From contig JAIPCS010000005.1 in assembly GCA_021738105.1 (NCBI GenBank), forward strand, positions 1 to 48,885: a stretch of DNA of 48,885 bases. The letters run 5' to 3'. Positions 34,391 through 43,146 of the stretch are shown here, one piece after another (within the stretch, counting starts at the first letter, position 1; the number at the start of each line of letters is the position of its first letter). Below the pieces are notes generated by a model. That model did not search any database, was not told where the DNA came from, and saw only the letters and a list, made by a program, of their open reading frames with translations. The position numbers were made by a program, and so were the translations under genes. Origin of the DNA: Sulfuritalea sp. (lineage in GTDB: Bacteria > Pseudomonadota > Gammaproteobacteria > Burkholderiales > Rhodocyclaceae).

Positions 34391-36535
34391 ATGACCGAAA
34401 AAGATGCCGCAACACTGGCGAAGCTGATTGCCGGCTGCCGTGAGCAGATGGAAAGCGACTTGTGCGAACTGGTCGAGGAACTCGGCCCAAAGCTGATCGA
34501 GGATATTTCAGCGCGTACGGATCCCGCCCGCGAGCCGGAGCGGCGCATGGCCGCCGTCACACTCAAGCCTGCACTCAGCACCAACTGGGCCAAGGTGGCG
34601 CCGGCATTGAAGGCCAGTCTCGCCAGCCGTAGCCGACATCCCGGCAGCGGCTACGGCGACGCGATCGATTTGCAGATCGTCAGCGATGCCGAGATGTCCC
34701 AGCAACTGGCCTCTGGCGAGGTCCTGGATCGGTTGATCGCGGCCTGTCGAGAAGAGACCAACTCGCTGGACCGACGGATTACCTACATGGTACTGCGCAC
34801 CGCCATGAAGCAGGGCGACACAAGCTTCAAGCTTGCCTCGCTGTGGTCCTGCATCGAGACCGCCTGCGGTCAGGTGACCAGCGATGCGGTGGCGCGCATC
34901 CCGCTGCTGACACTGGTCGGCAAGCGTCTTGCCGAGGAACTGCCCCAAATCTATCGCGTGGTCAACGAAACCCTGATCGACGCGGATATCCTGCCGCGCC
35001 TCAAGCGCAGCTACCGGGACGTCGCGCTGGTAGACCCCGAACAGGTTGCCGCCGAATCGGCGAAGGTGACGAGCGCTCTGGACCGGCTGGTGAAGGCGCG
35101 CACCAAAGATGGCAATGCTGCCACCGCAGGGCCCGGCGACGGTAGCCTGAAACTCTTCGACTCGATGAAGGCGCTGCATGCGGCGCCGCCACCGGCGGCT
35201 TCCGGCACCCATGCAAACATTGTGCGCATGGCACGCGACAGCGGCGCCGCGCGCGACGCGCGCCCGCAGGACGCCGTCACACTGGACATCGTCGCCGAGC
35301 TGTTCGACCTGCTGTTTGGCGACCCGCACGTCGCGGACGGCATCAAGGCCCTGGTCGCACGCTTGCAATCCACGGTGTTGAAGGCGGCCATGCTCAACCA
35401 GCGCTTTTTCGCCGATCGCAGTCATTCGGCGCGGCGCTTCCTGGACAGCATCTCGGCCATCGCGATCCGCTGGGGCAAGGTGGTCGACGCCGCCGATCCC
35501 TTCTACGTCAAGCTTGCGGAACTGGTCGAGAAGATCCACACCACCTACGACGGCGACATGGCCGTATTCGACGCTGCGAACGCGGAGCTGGATACCTTCC
35601 TCGCCGAGCGCGAGAAGATCGAGGAGCAGCAGGATCATGATCTGGCCGAGGCTGTGCAAGCGAGCGAGGAGGAAATCCGATCCACCCGAGTTGCCCAGAT
35701 GCGGGCGCAAAGGGCGGCAACCCAGCGCATCTCACAGCTGCTGGGGCCGCGGGTACCGATCCAGATAGCGGATTTCCTGCGCAGCTACTGGCGCGACGTG
35801 CTACAGGGCAGAATCTCGCAGGCCGGGGAGGATGGCGCACCTACCGAAGAGACCCTGCAAACCGCCGTCGCGCTGATCTGGACGGTGACGCCGAAGCACG
35901 ATCTGGGGGAACGGCAACGGCATGCCGCCAGACTGCCCGGGCTGCTGAAGAAGCTCAACGCTGGCTTCGACGAAATCGGCACCTCGCCCACCGAGCGCAA
36001 GACCTTCATGGATACGCTGGTGGATATGCAACTCGCCGCACTGCGCGCGGAAAAGCAGAAACCTCCCGCCGACGAGGACAAGCCGACGCAGGGAGAAACA
36101 CCGCCTGCCCGCGGTGCCGGACCGACTCTGCAGGTCACCCATGCCACCGGGTCGGGTGTCCGCGTGCAGGACATCTCGCTCCCCGGCGCCAGCGAGCTCG
36201 ATGCCGACAGCACACCGGAGCGTTCCGACCTGCGCCGCGTGCGCCAGCTGGTGCGCGGCGATTGGGTCGATTTCATCACGGCGGGACAAAGTCGCCGCGA
36301 GCGTCTGACCTGGATCAACCCCGGCCGAACGCTGCTCCTTTTCAGCAACAGCGCTGCGGCCTGCGCGATTTCCATTACGGCGGAAGCGCTGGCGGCGCGG
36401 CTGCGGAACAAAACGGCGACTATCGTGGTGCCCGACAGGCCGATGTTCGAGCGTGCCATTCACGGTGCCATCGAATCGCTGGACAAGCGCGCCTGGGAAT
36501 CAAAGGCCTGTTATTGGCGGCACGCGTGCCGGTGA
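34391..36535 (+). CDS. DUF1631-family protein
   Basis: This 714-aa soluble protein is mostly alpha-helical with a coiled-coil-like charged stretch (LAEREKIEEQQDHDLAEAVQASEEEIRSTR, about residues 410-445). Family features are VPIQIADFLRSYWRDVL, ALIWTVTPKHD, LPGLLKKLNAGFDEIG and the C-terminal LVRGDWVDFITAGQSRRERLTWINPGRTLLLFSN. The last is a PilZ-like beta segment followed by AAIHGAIESL-type helix residues. DUF1631 proteins are common in betaproteobacteria and have no fixed function. Length is normal. ATG 34391 has only a weak site (CCCGGA). It is not part of the neighbouring island by composition. Confidence 0.8.
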   Translation: MTEKDAATLAKLIAGCREQMESDLCELVEELGPKLIEDISARTDPAREPERRMAAVTLKPALSTNWAKVAPALKASLASRSRHPGSGYGDAIDLQIVSDAEMSQQLASGEVLDRLIAACREETNSLDRRITYMVLRTAMKQGDTSFKLASLWSCIETACGQVTSDAVARIPLLTLVGKRLAEELPQIYRVVNETLIDADILPRLKRSYRDVALVDPEQVAAESAKVTSALDRLVKARTKDGNAATAGPGDGSLKLFDSMKALHAAPPPAASGTHANIVRMARDSGAARDARPQDAVTLDIVAELFDLLFGDPHVADGIKALVARLQSTVLKAAMLNQRFFADRSHSARRFLDSISAIAIRWGKVVDAADPFYVKLAELVEKIHTTYDGDMAVFDAANAELDTFLAEREKIEEQQDHDLAEAVQASEEEIRSTRVAQMRAQRAATQRISQLLGPRVPIQIADFLRSYWRDVLQGRISQAGEDGAPTEETLQTAVALIWTVTPKHDLGERQRHAARLPGLLKKLNAGFDEIGTSPTERKTFMDTLVDMQLAALRAEKQKPPADEDKPTQGETPPARGAGPTLQVTHATGSGVRVQDISLPGASELDADSTPERSDLRRVRQLVRGDWVDFITAGQSRRERLTWINPGRTLLLFSNSAAACAISITAEALAARLRNKTATIVVPDRPMFERAIHGAIESLDKRAWESKACYWRHACR

Positions 36536-36927
36536 CTCTTCGCCCGATAGTTCACGCGTCCGCCGCATGCCGGTTTTCCGTAACCACGCCCGAGTATTTG
36601 GCAAAATTCTTTGCGTGGCTGGTCACGACGAATATCCATCGCGGAATACAAAATCCCGAAAGAAGGCTGATGATGCCAAACAGCGCTGTCGATTCCAAAT
36701 CCCGCCATAATGGTCTTGTCGCTCAAAGACTGTTTTTCCCAATGAGAAGAATGCCTGAGTGCAAAAATGCTGCGGGAGCAATCATTGGAGAGATCGATAT
36801 GAATGTTGCTTCACCCATGCGTTATCTTGATTCCGCCTGTCGCCTCATGCACGACAGTTCTGCAAACCGATCCGGTGGTGCGCTGGCCGCGCCTTTTTGT
36901 CACTGTATACCCTGAAAGGATTCGATC
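36536..36927. other. 392-bp region with a possible 38-codon ORF
   Basis: Most of this stretch carries no recognisable gene. The only candidate is a short plus-strand ORF at 36799-36915, described separately. The region probably contains the promoter of the peroxiredoxin-like gene. Confidence 0.5.
36799..36915 (+). CDS. Possible 38-aa small protein or leader peptide
   Basis: ATG 36799 follows GGAGAG at good spacing. The frame encodes 38 residues starting MNVASPMRYLDSACRLMHD and ending PFCHCIP, with three Cys residues. It stops 12 bp before the peroxiredoxin-like gene, so it could be a leader peptide or a small protein translated with it. No homology is recognised and it could be chance. Confidence 0.3.
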   Translation: MNVASPMRYLDSACRLMHDSSANRSGGALAAPFCHCIP

Positions 36928-37476
36928 ATGATGCTTCACGCCTTGCTGCCACGCCATCCTGTTCCCGCATTGAATGTGCCGCTGACCACCGGAGGTCGCT
37001 TTGTCCTCGGCGCCGCGCCCGGCGAGCGATTTGATCTCGTGGTGTTCTATCGCGGTCTGCATTGTCCGATCTGTGCCAAATACCTGATCGAACTCGAGCG
37101 CCTGTCGGCGGAGTTTGCGCAGCGTGGTGTGCAGATCATCGCCGTCAGCAGCGACGACGAGGATAGAGGCAAGCAGATGGCGGAAAAGGTCAAGGCCAGC
37201 GGGCTCAAGTTCGGCTACGGCCTGAGCCTGAAAAGCGCGCGCCAGTGGGGGCTGTATATCAGCGAGTCACGCGGCAAGACGTCGATCGGTATCGAGGAAT
37301 CGCCGCTGTTCAGCGAGCCCGGTGTGTTTATCGTGCGACCCGACGGCACGCTGTACTACGGCGCAGTGCAGACCATGCCGTTTGCCCGGCCGCAATTTCA
37401 GGATTTGCTCGGCGCAATCGACTTCGCCATCGCCAAGAATTACCCGGCGCGTGGCGAATTTACCGGCCCGGTCTGA
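36928..37476 (+). CDS. Peroxiredoxin-like (AhpC/TSA) protein
   Basis: This 182-aa thioredoxin-fold protein has FYRGLHCPICAKYLIELERL (residues 41-60), where the first Cys of CPIC sits at the peroxidatic position of the AhpC/TSA family. The downstream GVQIIAVSSDDEDRGKQMAEK, GLYISES and EPGVFIVRPDGTLYYGAVQTMPFARP are standard. It is probably a cytoplasmic thiol peroxidase or disulfide oxidoreductase. The start ATG 36928 follows AAAGG; a second ATG directly adjacent is possible. Confidence 0.83.
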   Translation: MMLHALLPRHPVPALNVPLTTGGRFVLGAAPGERFDLVVFYRGLHCPICAKYLIELERLSAEFAQRGVQIIAVSSDDEDRGKQMAEKVKASGLKFGYGLSLKSARQWGLYISESRGKTSIGIEESPLFSEPGVFIVRPDGTLYYGAVQTMPFARPQFQDLLGAIDFAIAKNYPARGEFTGPV

Positions 37477-37570
37477 GCGTCGGCGATGTCGTTCCGGCGG
37501 ACCCGTGAGCAACCGTTCGCCGCTGCGCCACGCGGCTCGCCAATAAATTCAATGTCCGTATTGGAGCGCG

Positions 37571-38113
37571 GTGAAATCCTGTGATCATGTGTGTCTCATG
37601 GCGTCCTACAACCAGTGGATGAACGCCAGAGTGTACGAAGCGGCCGGCGGACTTTCGGCGGACGCACTGGCTGCCGACCGCGGCGCTTTCTTTGGCTCGA
37701 TCCTGGGTACGCTGAATCATCTGGTGGTCGGCGATACCATCTGGCTCAAGCGCTTTGCGCAGCATCCAGCCCGCTATACGGCACTCGAACCCGTGAGGCA
37801 ACTGCCCGATCCGCTTGCGCTGGATCAGGTGTTGTTCAACGATCTCGAATCGCTCGCCGCACATCGCCGGATGCTCGATGCAGCGATAGTGGAATGGGCC
37901 AACAGCGTCACCGATGACGAACTGGATCATGTGCTGCACTATGCCAACACCAAAGGTATCGAATCCAGCAAACGCTTTTTCAACCTGGTCATGCATTTCT
38001 TCAACCATCAGACGCATCATCGCGGTCAGGTCACCACCTTGCTGACGCAAGCCGGTATCGATGTCGGCAGCACCGATCTGCTGGCGATGATTCCAAACGA
38101 GTCGCCGGAGTGA
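37571..38113 (+). CDS. DinB-family metalloprotein
   Basis: This 180-aa four-helix protein has the DinB/YfiT metal triad: His50 in GTLNHLVVGDTIWLKR, and His146 and His150 in VMHFFNHQTHHRGQVTTLL. Related proteins are metal-dependent S-transferases (bacillithiol or mycothiol in other phyla); in Gram-negatives the substrate is unknown. The chosen start is GTG 37571 with GGAG four bases upstream; an ATG at 37598 (MASYNQWMN) is a reasonable alternative. The stop overlaps the start of a GNAT remnant. Confidence 0.85.
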   Translation: MKSCDHVCLMASYNQWMNARVYEAAGGLSADALAADRGAFFGSILGTLNHLVVGDTIWLKRFAQHPARYTALEPVRQLPDPLALDQVLFNDLESLAAHRRMLDAAIVEWANSVTDDELDHVLHYANTKGIESSKRFFNLVMHFFNHQTHHRGQVTTLLTQAGIDVGSTDLLAMIPNESPE

Positions 38114-38277
38114 ATCGACTGCAGCTTGCGCAGGTGTTGCCCGTGCCAGCCCGCGGGCAGGCACACCGCGGCGTGGCAGCGGCCCGGGACGACGAAACCG
38201 TTCAAGTACTGTATCAAACCCTCGGCTGGAAACGCGATGGCCGGTTTCTTGTTTACAATTTCATCTTGCCGGCATAA
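38110..38277 (+). pseudogene. C-terminal remnant of a GNAT acetyltransferase
   Basis: A 55-codon frame ends ARDDETVQVLYQTLGWKRDGRFLVYNFILPA before a stop at 38275. This is the usual C-terminal end of GNAT N-acetyltransferases (helix with A..LY...GW.RD followed by the last strand F.VY...L). The acetyl-CoA-binding part is absent upstream, where the DinB gene lies. It is probably a decayed gene left by a deletion. Confidence 0.5.
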
Positions 38278-38355
38278 GCGGGCGAAGCGTTCCGCGTGGT
38301 GCCAAGGCGTTGCCAGAAGGCATTCGACTTGCGCCGCAAAAAGGAGACAGCCACG

Positions 38356-39051
38356 TTGAAGACCATCGGACTGATTGGCGGCATGAGTTGGGAGTCGACT
38401 GTCACCTATTACCGCCTGATCAACGAGCGAGTGAAGGAACGTCTCGGTGGTCTGCATTCGGCGAAACTGATTCTGTACAGCGTCGACTTCGACGACATCG
38501 AACGCCTACAGCGCGATGGAAACTGGACCGAAGCGGGCGCACAACTGGCCAAGGCCGCGCGTGCGCTGGAAGCCGCCGGCGCGGAGCTGTTGGTCTTGTG
38601 CACCAACACCATGCACAAAGTGGCGTCGACTATCGAGTCGGCTATCTCCATACCGATGTTGCACGTCGCCGACCCGACCGGCGAAGCGATCAATCGGACC
38701 GCGCTGGTCACGGTGGGCTTGCTGGGTACGCGCTTCACCATGGAGCAGGACTTCTATCGCGATCGACTGAGCGAACGTCACGGGCTCAGGGTGCTGATAC
38801 CTTCGACGGATGACCGCGAGATCATTCATCGCGTCATCTACGAGGAGCTGTGTCTGGGTAAGCTGGTGGAAGAATCACGCGCGCAGTATCTGCGTATTAT
38901 CGAGAGTCTGGCGGCGCAGGGCGCCGAGGCGATCATTCTGGGCTGCACCGAAATTTCATTGTTGGTGGGGCAGGTTGACTCGGTGGTGCCGCTGTTCGAT
39001 ACCACCGCGCTTCACGCCTGCAGCGCGGCTGAGTGGGCTTTGTCGGCATGA
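38356..39051 (+). CDS. Aspartate/glutamate racemase family protein
   Basis: This 231-aa cofactor-independent racemase-like enzyme starts LKTIGLIGGMSWESTVTYYRLINERV and has the two catalytic cysteines in LVLCTNTMHK and IILGCTEISLLV. GLLGTRFTMEQDFYRDRL is the third family block. It resembles E. coli YgeA-type amino-acid racemases. The start is TTG 38356, nine bases after AAGGAG; no ATG fits the conserved N terminus. It is probably cytoplasmic and acts on Asp, Glu or another amino acid. Confidence 0.85.
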   Translation: MKTIGLIGGMSWESTVTYYRLINERVKERLGGLHSAKLILYSVDFDDIERLQRDGNWTEAGAQLAKAARALEAAGAELLVLCTNTMHKVASTIESAISIPMLHVADPTGEAINRTALVTVGLLGTRFTMEQDFYRDRLSERHGLRVLIPSTDDREIIHRVIYEELCLGKLVEESRAQYLRIIESLAAQGAEAIILGCTEISLLVGQVDSVVPLFDTTALHACSAAEWALSA

Positions 39052-39087
39052 CGGCCTCAGGCTGGGTTCAACTAAAAGGAGGCGGCA

Positions 39088-39486
39088 GTGATTGAGGGAA
39101 GTTGTTTGTGTGGCGGCGTGCGCTATGAATACGATGGCGAAATTGAAGAAATTTCGATCTGTCACTGCTCGCAATGCCGCAAGGCCCAGGGCTCGGCGTT
39201 CGCCCCCGTGACTCCGGTGGACGCGGCGCGATTCCGGCTGGTCTCGGGCAGCGAATTGCTCAAGGAGTTCCGCTCCTCGCCGGGCAAGGCCAGGGTGTTT
39301 TGCTCAAACTGCGGCAGCCCGATTTACAGCGCCCTGGATACCCGACCCGAAATCATGCGCCTGCGCCTGGGCACGGTGGAAACGGCCTTTACCTGCGAGG
39401 ATGTCTTTCATATCTTTTACGCGTCGAAAGCCCCCTGGCTCGACTGCGAAGACGCGCATCCGCACTTCGCGGAACGCAGGCCCTGA
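39088..39486 (+). CDS. GFA-family zinc protein (second copy)
   Basis: This 132-aa protein has zinc ligands Cys6 and Cys8 in GSCLCGGVRYE, Cys25, Cys27 and Cys30 in CHCSQCRKAQGS, and Cys72 and Cys75 in VFCSNCGSPI. It is a more canonical GFA/Mss4-like member than the gene at 26171. The chosen start is GTG 39088 after a strong AAAAGGAGG. The exact substrate is unknown. It precedes the HD-domain gene by 27 bp on the same strand. Confidence 0.88.
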   Translation: MIEGSCLCGGVRYEYDGEIEEISICHCSQCRKAQGSAFAPVTPVDAARFRLVSGSELLKEFRSSPGKARVFCSNCGSPIYSALDTRPEIMRLRLGTVETAFTCEDVFHIFYASKAPWLDCEDAHPHFAERRP

Positions 39487-39513
39487 GCGGATGCGATCTT
39501 CGGGTGACCCGGC

Positions 39514-40053
39514 ATGATTGTTGAAACGGACGTGCCCGTGCTCGATGAACTGCTCGTTGCCCACCGGGAAATTATCGGGGCCGACTTTGCGGCTTACCGC
39601 AATCACTGCTTTCGAGTCTTCAATTTTTGTGTGGCGATGGCGGATGCCAATGAAGCGGAGCGGGAACGCTTTGCAATTGCGACGGCTTTCCACGATCTGG
39701 GGATATGGAGTGCGCGCAGCTTTGACTATCTCGCGCCTTCCAAGGATCTGGCGCGCGACTACCTTAAGGCTTCGGGCCGAACACCCTGGATTGACGAAGT
39801 GACGGCAATGATCGGAAATCATCACAAGATCACCTGCTTCCAGCGCTGCAGGCTCAGTTTGGTTGAGGTCTTTCGCCGCGCCGACTGGATAGACGTTTCT
39901 ATGGGGCGCTTAAGTTTTGGTGTGCCGCGAGCGTTCATTCGTAAAACGCTCGCCAGTTTTCCCAATGCAGGCTTTCACCGAATGTTGCTGGCAATGATCT
40001 GGCGGCGGACGATGACACACCCCTTGAGTCCGCTGCCGATGATGCGACTATGA
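39514..40053 (+). CDS. HD-domain phosphohydrolase-like protein
   Basis: This 179-aa protein has HD-type metal-binding residues: His in YRNHCFRVFNFCV, the doublet in TAFHDLGIWSAR and a further His pair in MIGNHHKITCF, with Asp in RRADWIDVSMG. HD proteins hydrolyse nucleotides or phosphoesters. The specific substrate is not known. It overlaps the next gene by ATGA and is likely co-translated with it. Confidence 0.78.
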   Translation: MIVETDVPVLDELLVAHREIIGADFAAYRNHCFRVFNFCVAMADANEAERERFAIATAFHDLGIWSARSFDYLAPSKDLARDYLKASGRTPWIDEVTAMIGNHHKITCFQRCRLSLVEVFRRADWIDVSMGRLSFGVPRAFIRKTLASFPNAGFHRMLLAMIWRRTMTHPLSPLPMMRL

Positions 40054-40550
40054 GTCAGCCCGGAAAACCTCGCAGTATGCTGCCCATGGTGCCGATGACC
40101 ATCGCCGAGCTGGAGAAAGTTCGTGCGTCGTGCAAGGCGATGGTCAGGCGGCGCGCGGCAAGCTCCGGCGGCATGGCGCTGATCCCGATTCCAGGGGCGG
40201 ACATCGCCGGTGACGTCGGCTTGTTGCTGGAACTGATTCCGGCGATCAACCGCAAGTTCGGGCTGAGTCTGGAACAGATCGAGGAACTCGATACGGGCCA
40301 CCGGCTGGCCATTTATGCCATGGTGAGAAAAACCGGCGCTGTGATGGTGGGGCAGACGATTACCCGAAAGCTCATCGTGTCCGCCCTGCAGAAAGTCGCC
40401 GTGCGCATAGGCGCCAAGCAGGTGCTGAAGTACATCCCCTTTGCCGGGCAGGCGGCCGCGGTTGCACTGAGTATTTCGGCGATGCTGTATCTGGGCAACT
40501 CGCATGTGGATGCCTGCTTCCAGATCGCCTGTGGCGCAATCAAGAAATAG
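40050..40550 (+). CDS. DUF697-like membrane-associated protein
   Basis: This 166-aa protein has a hydrophobic central region: GGMALIPIPGADIAGDVGLLLELIPAINRKFGLSLEQIEEL, a block typical of DUF697/YcjF-type proteins linked to small GTPases, and a C-terminal hydrophobic run (YIPFAGQAAAVALSISAMLYL). It lacks a GTPase domain of its own. The role is unknown; it is probably associated with the inner membrane. It is coupled to the HD gene upstream (ATGA). Confidence 0.68.
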   Translation: MSQPGKPRSMLPMVPMTIAELEKVRASCKAMVRRRAASSGGMALIPIPGADIAGDVGLLLELIPAINRKFGLSLEQIEELDTGHRLAIYAMVRKTGAVMVGQTITRKLIVSALQKVAVRIGAKQVLKYIPFAGQAAAVALSISAMLYLGNSHVDACFQIACGAIKK

Positions 40551-40578
40551 TGACAACGTGATGGAGAAAGCGATTTCA

Positions 40579-41115
40579 ATGACAGCCACGTCCCGCTTCA
40601 ACGTGCCGGAAAGACTGGAGACCGAGCGACTGGTGTTGCGCATGTTTGGCGAAGACGATTGGCGCGCGATGCACGAGCACTATTCCGATCCCGAATGCGT
40701 ACGCTTCACGTTTGGCCGCGCACAGTCGGAAAGCGGAAGCTGGCGAGCCGTGGCCAGCATGCTCGGACATTGGCAACTTCGTTCTTACGGTCCCTATGCA
40801 CTCGAGGAAAAAGCCACACGCAAGGTACTCGGCACCGTCGGTCTCTGGTTTCCCATCGATTGGCCGGAACCTGAAATCAAATGGGCACTGGCCCGACGGC
40901 ACTGGGGCAAGGGTTACGCCAGCGAGGCGGTGCGCGCGGTACAGGCCATGGCCCACGACCACCTTCCAGATCTGCCGCTGATCAGCTTTGTCAATTCTGA
41001 AAATGCGGCGTCGATTCGTCTCGCCCTGGCCGTGGGGGCGACACTGGAGCGCGAGACCGAGTTCCGCGGTGGGCACTGGCATGTGTATCGACATCCACCC
41101 CGACGTGCGGACTGA
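40579..41115 (+). CDS. GNAT-family N-acetyltransferase
   Basis: This 178-aa protein is of the RimJ/RimL type. It starts with ETERLVLRMFGEDDWRAMHEHYSDPE. The acetyl-CoA binding part is around WALARRHWGKGYASEAVRAVQAMAHD (the RHWGKGYASEA pyrophosphate loop). ISFVNSENAASIRLALAVGA follows as helix alpha-4. I chose ATG 40579 because GGAGAAAG is upstream; ATG 40561 is possible. The substrate could be a protein N terminus or a small amine. Copy C of the dispersed repeat starts 15 bp after its stop. Confidence 0.85.
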   Translation: MTATSRFNVPERLETERLVLRMFGEDDWRAMHEHYSDPECVRFTFGRAQSESGSWRAVASMLGHWQLRSYGPYALEEKATRKVLGTVGLWFPIDWPEPEIKWALARRHWGKGYASEAVRAVQAMAHDHLPDLPLISFVNSENAASIRLALAVGATLERETEFRGGHWHVYRHPPRRAD

Positions 41116-41129
41116 GTCCGACCAGGCCA

Positions 41130-41153
41130 GAAAACTCGGCGATGGTGAGACGG
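41130..41153 (+). repeat. Dispersed intergenic repeat, copy C
   Basis: GAAAACTCGGCG-ATGGTGAGACGG, identical to copy D except for C/G after AAAA. It lies just after the GNAT stop, in the 146-bp gap before the pentapeptide gene. Confidence 0.75.
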
Positions 41154-41261
41154 CGGCAACAGGAAGCGCGCTATCTTGAACGGCCGACAATGTGCGAAGC
41201 GTCTGGAATATTCGTCCATGGGCATAGAATGGGTCACTGCCGTATAGGGGGAGAATAAAAA

Positions 41262-42035
41262 ATGAAATTATGCACATTGATTGCATTGCTGGCGCCTGTG
41301 TTGATGGCTTTTGACGCGGCGGCGGCCGATATTCCACTAGGGAGCTGCGCCAATCCCAAGGCGATGACAGATCTTTCGAAATGCGATTTCTCGCGCAAGA
41401 AACTGAGCAGCAGGGATCTGCACGGTGCCCGCCTGGCAGGCGCCAAGCTGGAGAGCACGGATTTTCGTAAAGCCAATCTCGAGGGCGCCGATTTGAGCGG
41501 CAGCAATGCCAAATGGGCCAACTTCACCGGCGCCAATCTGGCGCATGCGGACTTGCGCAAAGCCGATCTGTTTCACACCAGTTTCGACGATGGCGATCTG
41601 AGCGATGCAAATCTTGCCGGGGCCAATCTGTTCGGCTCCAACCTGGTCAATACCCGTGCGCTGAGAGCCGACTTTTCCGGCGCCTATCTGAAAGACATCC
41701 TGATGGAAGGCATCGATCTTTCCGGTGGCTCGATTCGCAACTGTCATGCGGTTCGCGGCGTATTTACCGGAGCGCGACTGGTGGGTACCGATCTTTCCGG
41801 TGCCGATCTGACTGGCGCGGCGATGGAGCAGGTGGATTTTTCGAAGGCGATACTGAAGGCGACAAAGCTGACGGGCGCTGTCCTGCGTCAGGCAATCTTC
41901 TTCAAGGCGGACATGAAGGATGCGGATCTGTCCAATGCCGATGTCTGGAGCGCCAGTTTCGACCAGGCGCTGAACCGGGATGAATCAGTGCAGGAAGCCC
42001 TGGTGGAACCATTCGTGGCGCGGGAACGTCGGTAG
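41262..42035 (+). CDS. Secreted pentapeptide-repeat protein
   Basis: This 257-aa protein has a signal peptide (MKLCTLIALLAPVLMAFDAAAA, cleavage likely before DIPLG). About thirty pentapeptide repeats of the A(D/N)LXX type follow from residue 45 onwards, including ANLEGADLSG, ANLAHADLRK, ADLFHTSFDD and DLSGADLTGA. It should fold as a right-handed quadrilateral beta helix in the periplasm. The short N-terminal Cys pair (GSCANPKAMTDLSKC) may form a disulfide. The function is unknown; gyrase-binding Qnr/MfpA proteins are cytoplasmic and do not carry such a signal. A strong AGGGGGAG site precedes ATG 41262. Confidence 0.87.
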   Translation: MKLCTLIALLAPVLMAFDAAAADIPLGSCANPKAMTDLSKCDFSRKKLSSRDLHGARLAGAKLESTDFRKANLEGADLSGSNAKWANFTGANLAHADLRKADLFHTSFDDGDLSDANLAGANLFGSNLVNTRALRADFSGAYLKDILMEGIDLSGGSIRNCHAVRGVFTGARLVGTDLSGADLTGAAMEQVDFSKAILKATKLTGAVLRQAIFFKADMKDADLSNADVWSASFDQALNRDESVQEALVEPFVARERR

Positions 42036-42071
42036 GCACGGGTTCACTATCGTTATTTAAAGCGGGTATCG

Positions 42072-42914
42072 ATGATGGAAAACGAAGCAACTGCTGTTGA
42101 TCTTCTGGCGGCCGATGACGTCAAGCTCGCCGCGCGCATCTGGATGCCGCCCGCACCGCTGGCCGTGCTGGCGCTGGTGCATGGCATTGCCGAACACTCG
42201 GGACGCTATGCATTTCTCGCCGAGCGGGCCAACGCGCACGGACTCGGTGTGGTTTCGCTCGATTTGCGCGGCCACGGCAACTCGCCCGGCGAGCGCTCCT
42301 ATGTCGAACGCTTTGACGACTATCTGCTGGACGTGGATGCGCTGCTGGCAAAGGCGCGCGAGCTTGCTGCCGGTCGGCCGGTATTTATCATGGGGCACAG
42401 CATGGGTGGGGCGATTGCGCTGCGCTGGCTGGCGCAGCGGCAGCAACCTGTTGCAGGGCTGATACTTTCGTCGGCGGCACTCAAGATTGGCGGTGATGTG
42501 CCGCGCCTGCTGGTGGCTTTGGCACCGCTGTTGTCGCGCTGGTTACCGCATCTGCGCGGCACGCGCATCGACCCGGCGGTGATCAGCCGCGATCCCGCCG
42601 CCGTGGCTGCCTATGTCAACGATCCGCTGGTGAGCCTGCAGGCGCCACCGGCCCGTACCGGCGCCGAACTGCTGCGGGTAATGGCTGCAAATCGCGCGGC
42701 AACGTCTGGGCTGACCGCGCCCGTGTATCTGTTTCACGGCGATGCCGACCGCCTGACTGATCCAGCCGGTAGCCAGGAAATCTACGATCTCTGGGGCGGA
42801 CCGGATCGCACGCTGCGCCTGTGGCCGGGGAACCGCCACGAGACACTCAACGATCTTGACCGCGAGGCGGTGATCAAGGAGCTTATCGACTGGGTGCTGG
42901 CTCACTGCCGCTGA
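42072..42914 (+). CDS. Monoacylglycerol lipase-like alpha/beta hydrolase
   Basis: This 280-aa serine hydrolase has the nucleophile elbow GHSMGG (Ser110), the oxyanion HGIAEHSGRY near residue 38 and SLDLRGHGNSPGERSYV. The catalytic Asp is in FHGDADRLTDP and the His in GNRHETLND. The layout is that of monoacylglycerol lipase (PldB/YvaK) family members. It is probably cytoplasmic, hydrolysing monoglycerides or lysophospholipids. ATG 42072 has an adjacent second ATG. It follows the pentapeptide gene by 36 bp. Confidence 0.86.
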   Translation: MMENEATAVDLLAADDVKLAARIWMPPAPLAVLALVHGIAEHSGRYAFLAERANAHGLGVVSLDLRGHGNSPGERSYVERFDDYLLDVDALLAKARELAAGRPVFIMGHSMGGAIALRWLAQRQQPVAGLILSSAALKIGGDVPRLLVALAPLLSRWLPHLRGTRIDPAVISRDPAAVAAYVNDPLVSLQAPPARTGAELLRVMAANRAATSGLTAPVYLFHGDADRLTDPAGSQEIYDLWGGPDRTLRLWPGNRHETLNDLDREAVIKELIDWVLAHCR

Positions 42915-43146
42915 ACGCCCGGCAAGCTGGGCCGGGGGTGCTGCAATGCGTGGCGTTGACTTGAGCCAGGCATACCGTGCCGCGAGAGCGGAGGAGTATC
43001 ATGTGGACATCAGTATGCGACGTATTGATTGTCGAAAAGGCTTCCCTTCTTCGACCATGCCGGGCATAACTCCTCGGCCAGGATCGCATCGACTGCGTCG
43101 CATTGGCACTCGATCCGTCCACCCAACAATGAAAAGGGGATAAACC

